Shown piece by piece: positions 63,664 through 64,000 of a stretch of 64,000 bases of DNA. The DNA is from Stutzerimonas stutzeri. Lineage in GTDB: Bacteria > Pseudomonadota > Gammaproteobacteria > Pseudomonadales > Pseudomonadaceae. The stretch's first letter is position 1; each line of letters opens with the position of its first letter. The notes beneath the pieces were generated by a model, which was not told the origin of the DNA, ran no database searches, and saw nothing but the letters and a program-made list of their open reading frames with translations. The stretch lies in contig NZ_CP046902.1 in assembly GCF_009789555.1 (NCBI RefSeq), positions 4,232,001-4,296,000 on the forward strand. The letters run 5' to 3'. A program made the translations under genes and the position numbers.

Positions 63664-64000
63664 ATGATCCTTCCTGAACTCAGCCGCTCGATGCTCAAGA
63701 ACAGCCTGGTGCTGGGCCTGTTCGCCATCGTGACAGTGGGCGCCGTGACCTTGCTGCAACAATTCACTGCTGAACGTATCCAGGCGTCCGAACGTGCCGC
63801 GCAATTGCGCGCCCTGAACGAAATCCTGCCCCGCGACAGCTACGACAACCCGCTGCTCGACAACAGCATCGAGGTACAAGACCCGTTGCTCGGCACCCGA
63901 CAGCCCCTTGCCGCCTACATCGCCCATAAGAACGGCAAGCCGAGCGCGGTAATTCTGCAAGCCATCGCACCAGACGGCTACAGCGGTGCGATACATTTGC
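63664..64000 (+). CDS. rnfG: electron transport complex subunit RnfG, 3' end beyond window
   Basis: The first 112 residues are visible: an N-terminal membrane helix ([25 protein letters not shown]) and the start of the periplasmic domain. The FMN-attachment threonine of RnfG lies further on and cannot be checked. The gene starts one base after the rnfD stop. Its place in rnfABCDG is the main support. Confidence 0.9.
   Translation, partial: MILPELSRSMLKNSLVLGLFAIVTVGAVTLLQQFTAERIQASERAAQLRALNEILPRDSYDNPLLDNSIEVQDPLLGTRQPLAAYIAHKNGKPSAVILQAIAPDGYSGAIHL

Noticed and set aside
1..64000. CRISPR arrays, insertion sequences and complete tRNA or rRNA genes
   Set aside because: I saw no regularly spaced repeats, no transposase-like protein and only the 28-nt tRNA end at 12476-12503.

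Overview
The window looks like a chromosome segment of a GC-rich gammaproteobacterium of the Pseudomonas/Stutzerimonas group. The evidence is the core gene order nadB / algU-mucABCD / lepA-lepB-(DUF4845)-rnc-era-recO-pdxJ, followed by cmoAB, an icp-asrA-pruR-putA-putP block and a Zur-type zinc receptor, plus an rnfABCDG operon. All names rest on reading motifs and gene order; no database search was run.

Positions 1-12540 hold an integrated mobile element: a Pf1/Pf4-like filamentous (inovirus) prophage. On the minus strand, read right to left, it carries an excisionase-like gene, two small early genes, an ssDNA-binding protein, a Cys4 mini-protein, a small membrane protein, the major coat protein followed by a terminator, a 23-residue membrane peptide, the pIII-like adsorption protein, a pVI-like protein, the Zot/pI ATPase, a large intergenic hairpin, the replication initiator and a tyrosine integrase. 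A divergent repressor with operator-like palindromes sits at 8811-9176. Cargo lies at both ends: a Fic-domain gene beyond the integrase (cut by the window edge), and an AT-richer four-gene block (9238-12337) with a membrane protein, a GT51 peptidoglycan transglycosylase domain, and two more membrane-anchored unknowns. The right end is a 28-nt 3' piece of a tRNA (T-arm, acceptor half, TCCA) followed by a terminator, so the intact tRNA should lie left of the window.

Positions 13053-24082 are accessory chromosome: a FecBCDE-type iron-chelate ABC importer, a periplasmic asparaginase/glutaminase, small lipoproteins, a secreted alpha/beta hydrolase, a ZnuD-like TonB receptor behind a Zur box, and an acetyltransferase that looks shortened at its N-terminus. 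Positions 24351-32417 form a proline catabolism block with two tandem putP copies, putA (without an N-terminal DNA-binding domain) and a pruR-type AraC regulator.

Positions 32558-45146 are housekeeping genes: a Lon-family protease, a cysteine-protease inhibitor, tRNA wobble-uridine modification (cmoA, cmoB), a LysR regulator, pdxJ, recO, era, rnc, lepB and lepA. Positions 45343-49664 hold the envelope-stress regulon mucD-mucC-mucB-mucA-algU, with two AlgU-type promoters exactly 180 bp apart. Then come nadB, ygfX/sdhE, ygfZ, an HDOD protein, a DUF4142 protein, ung, an orphan ABC binding protein, an enoyl-CoA hydratase and the rnf operon, which runs off the right edge. RnfC carries a repeat tail whose first and third units are almost identical in DNA.
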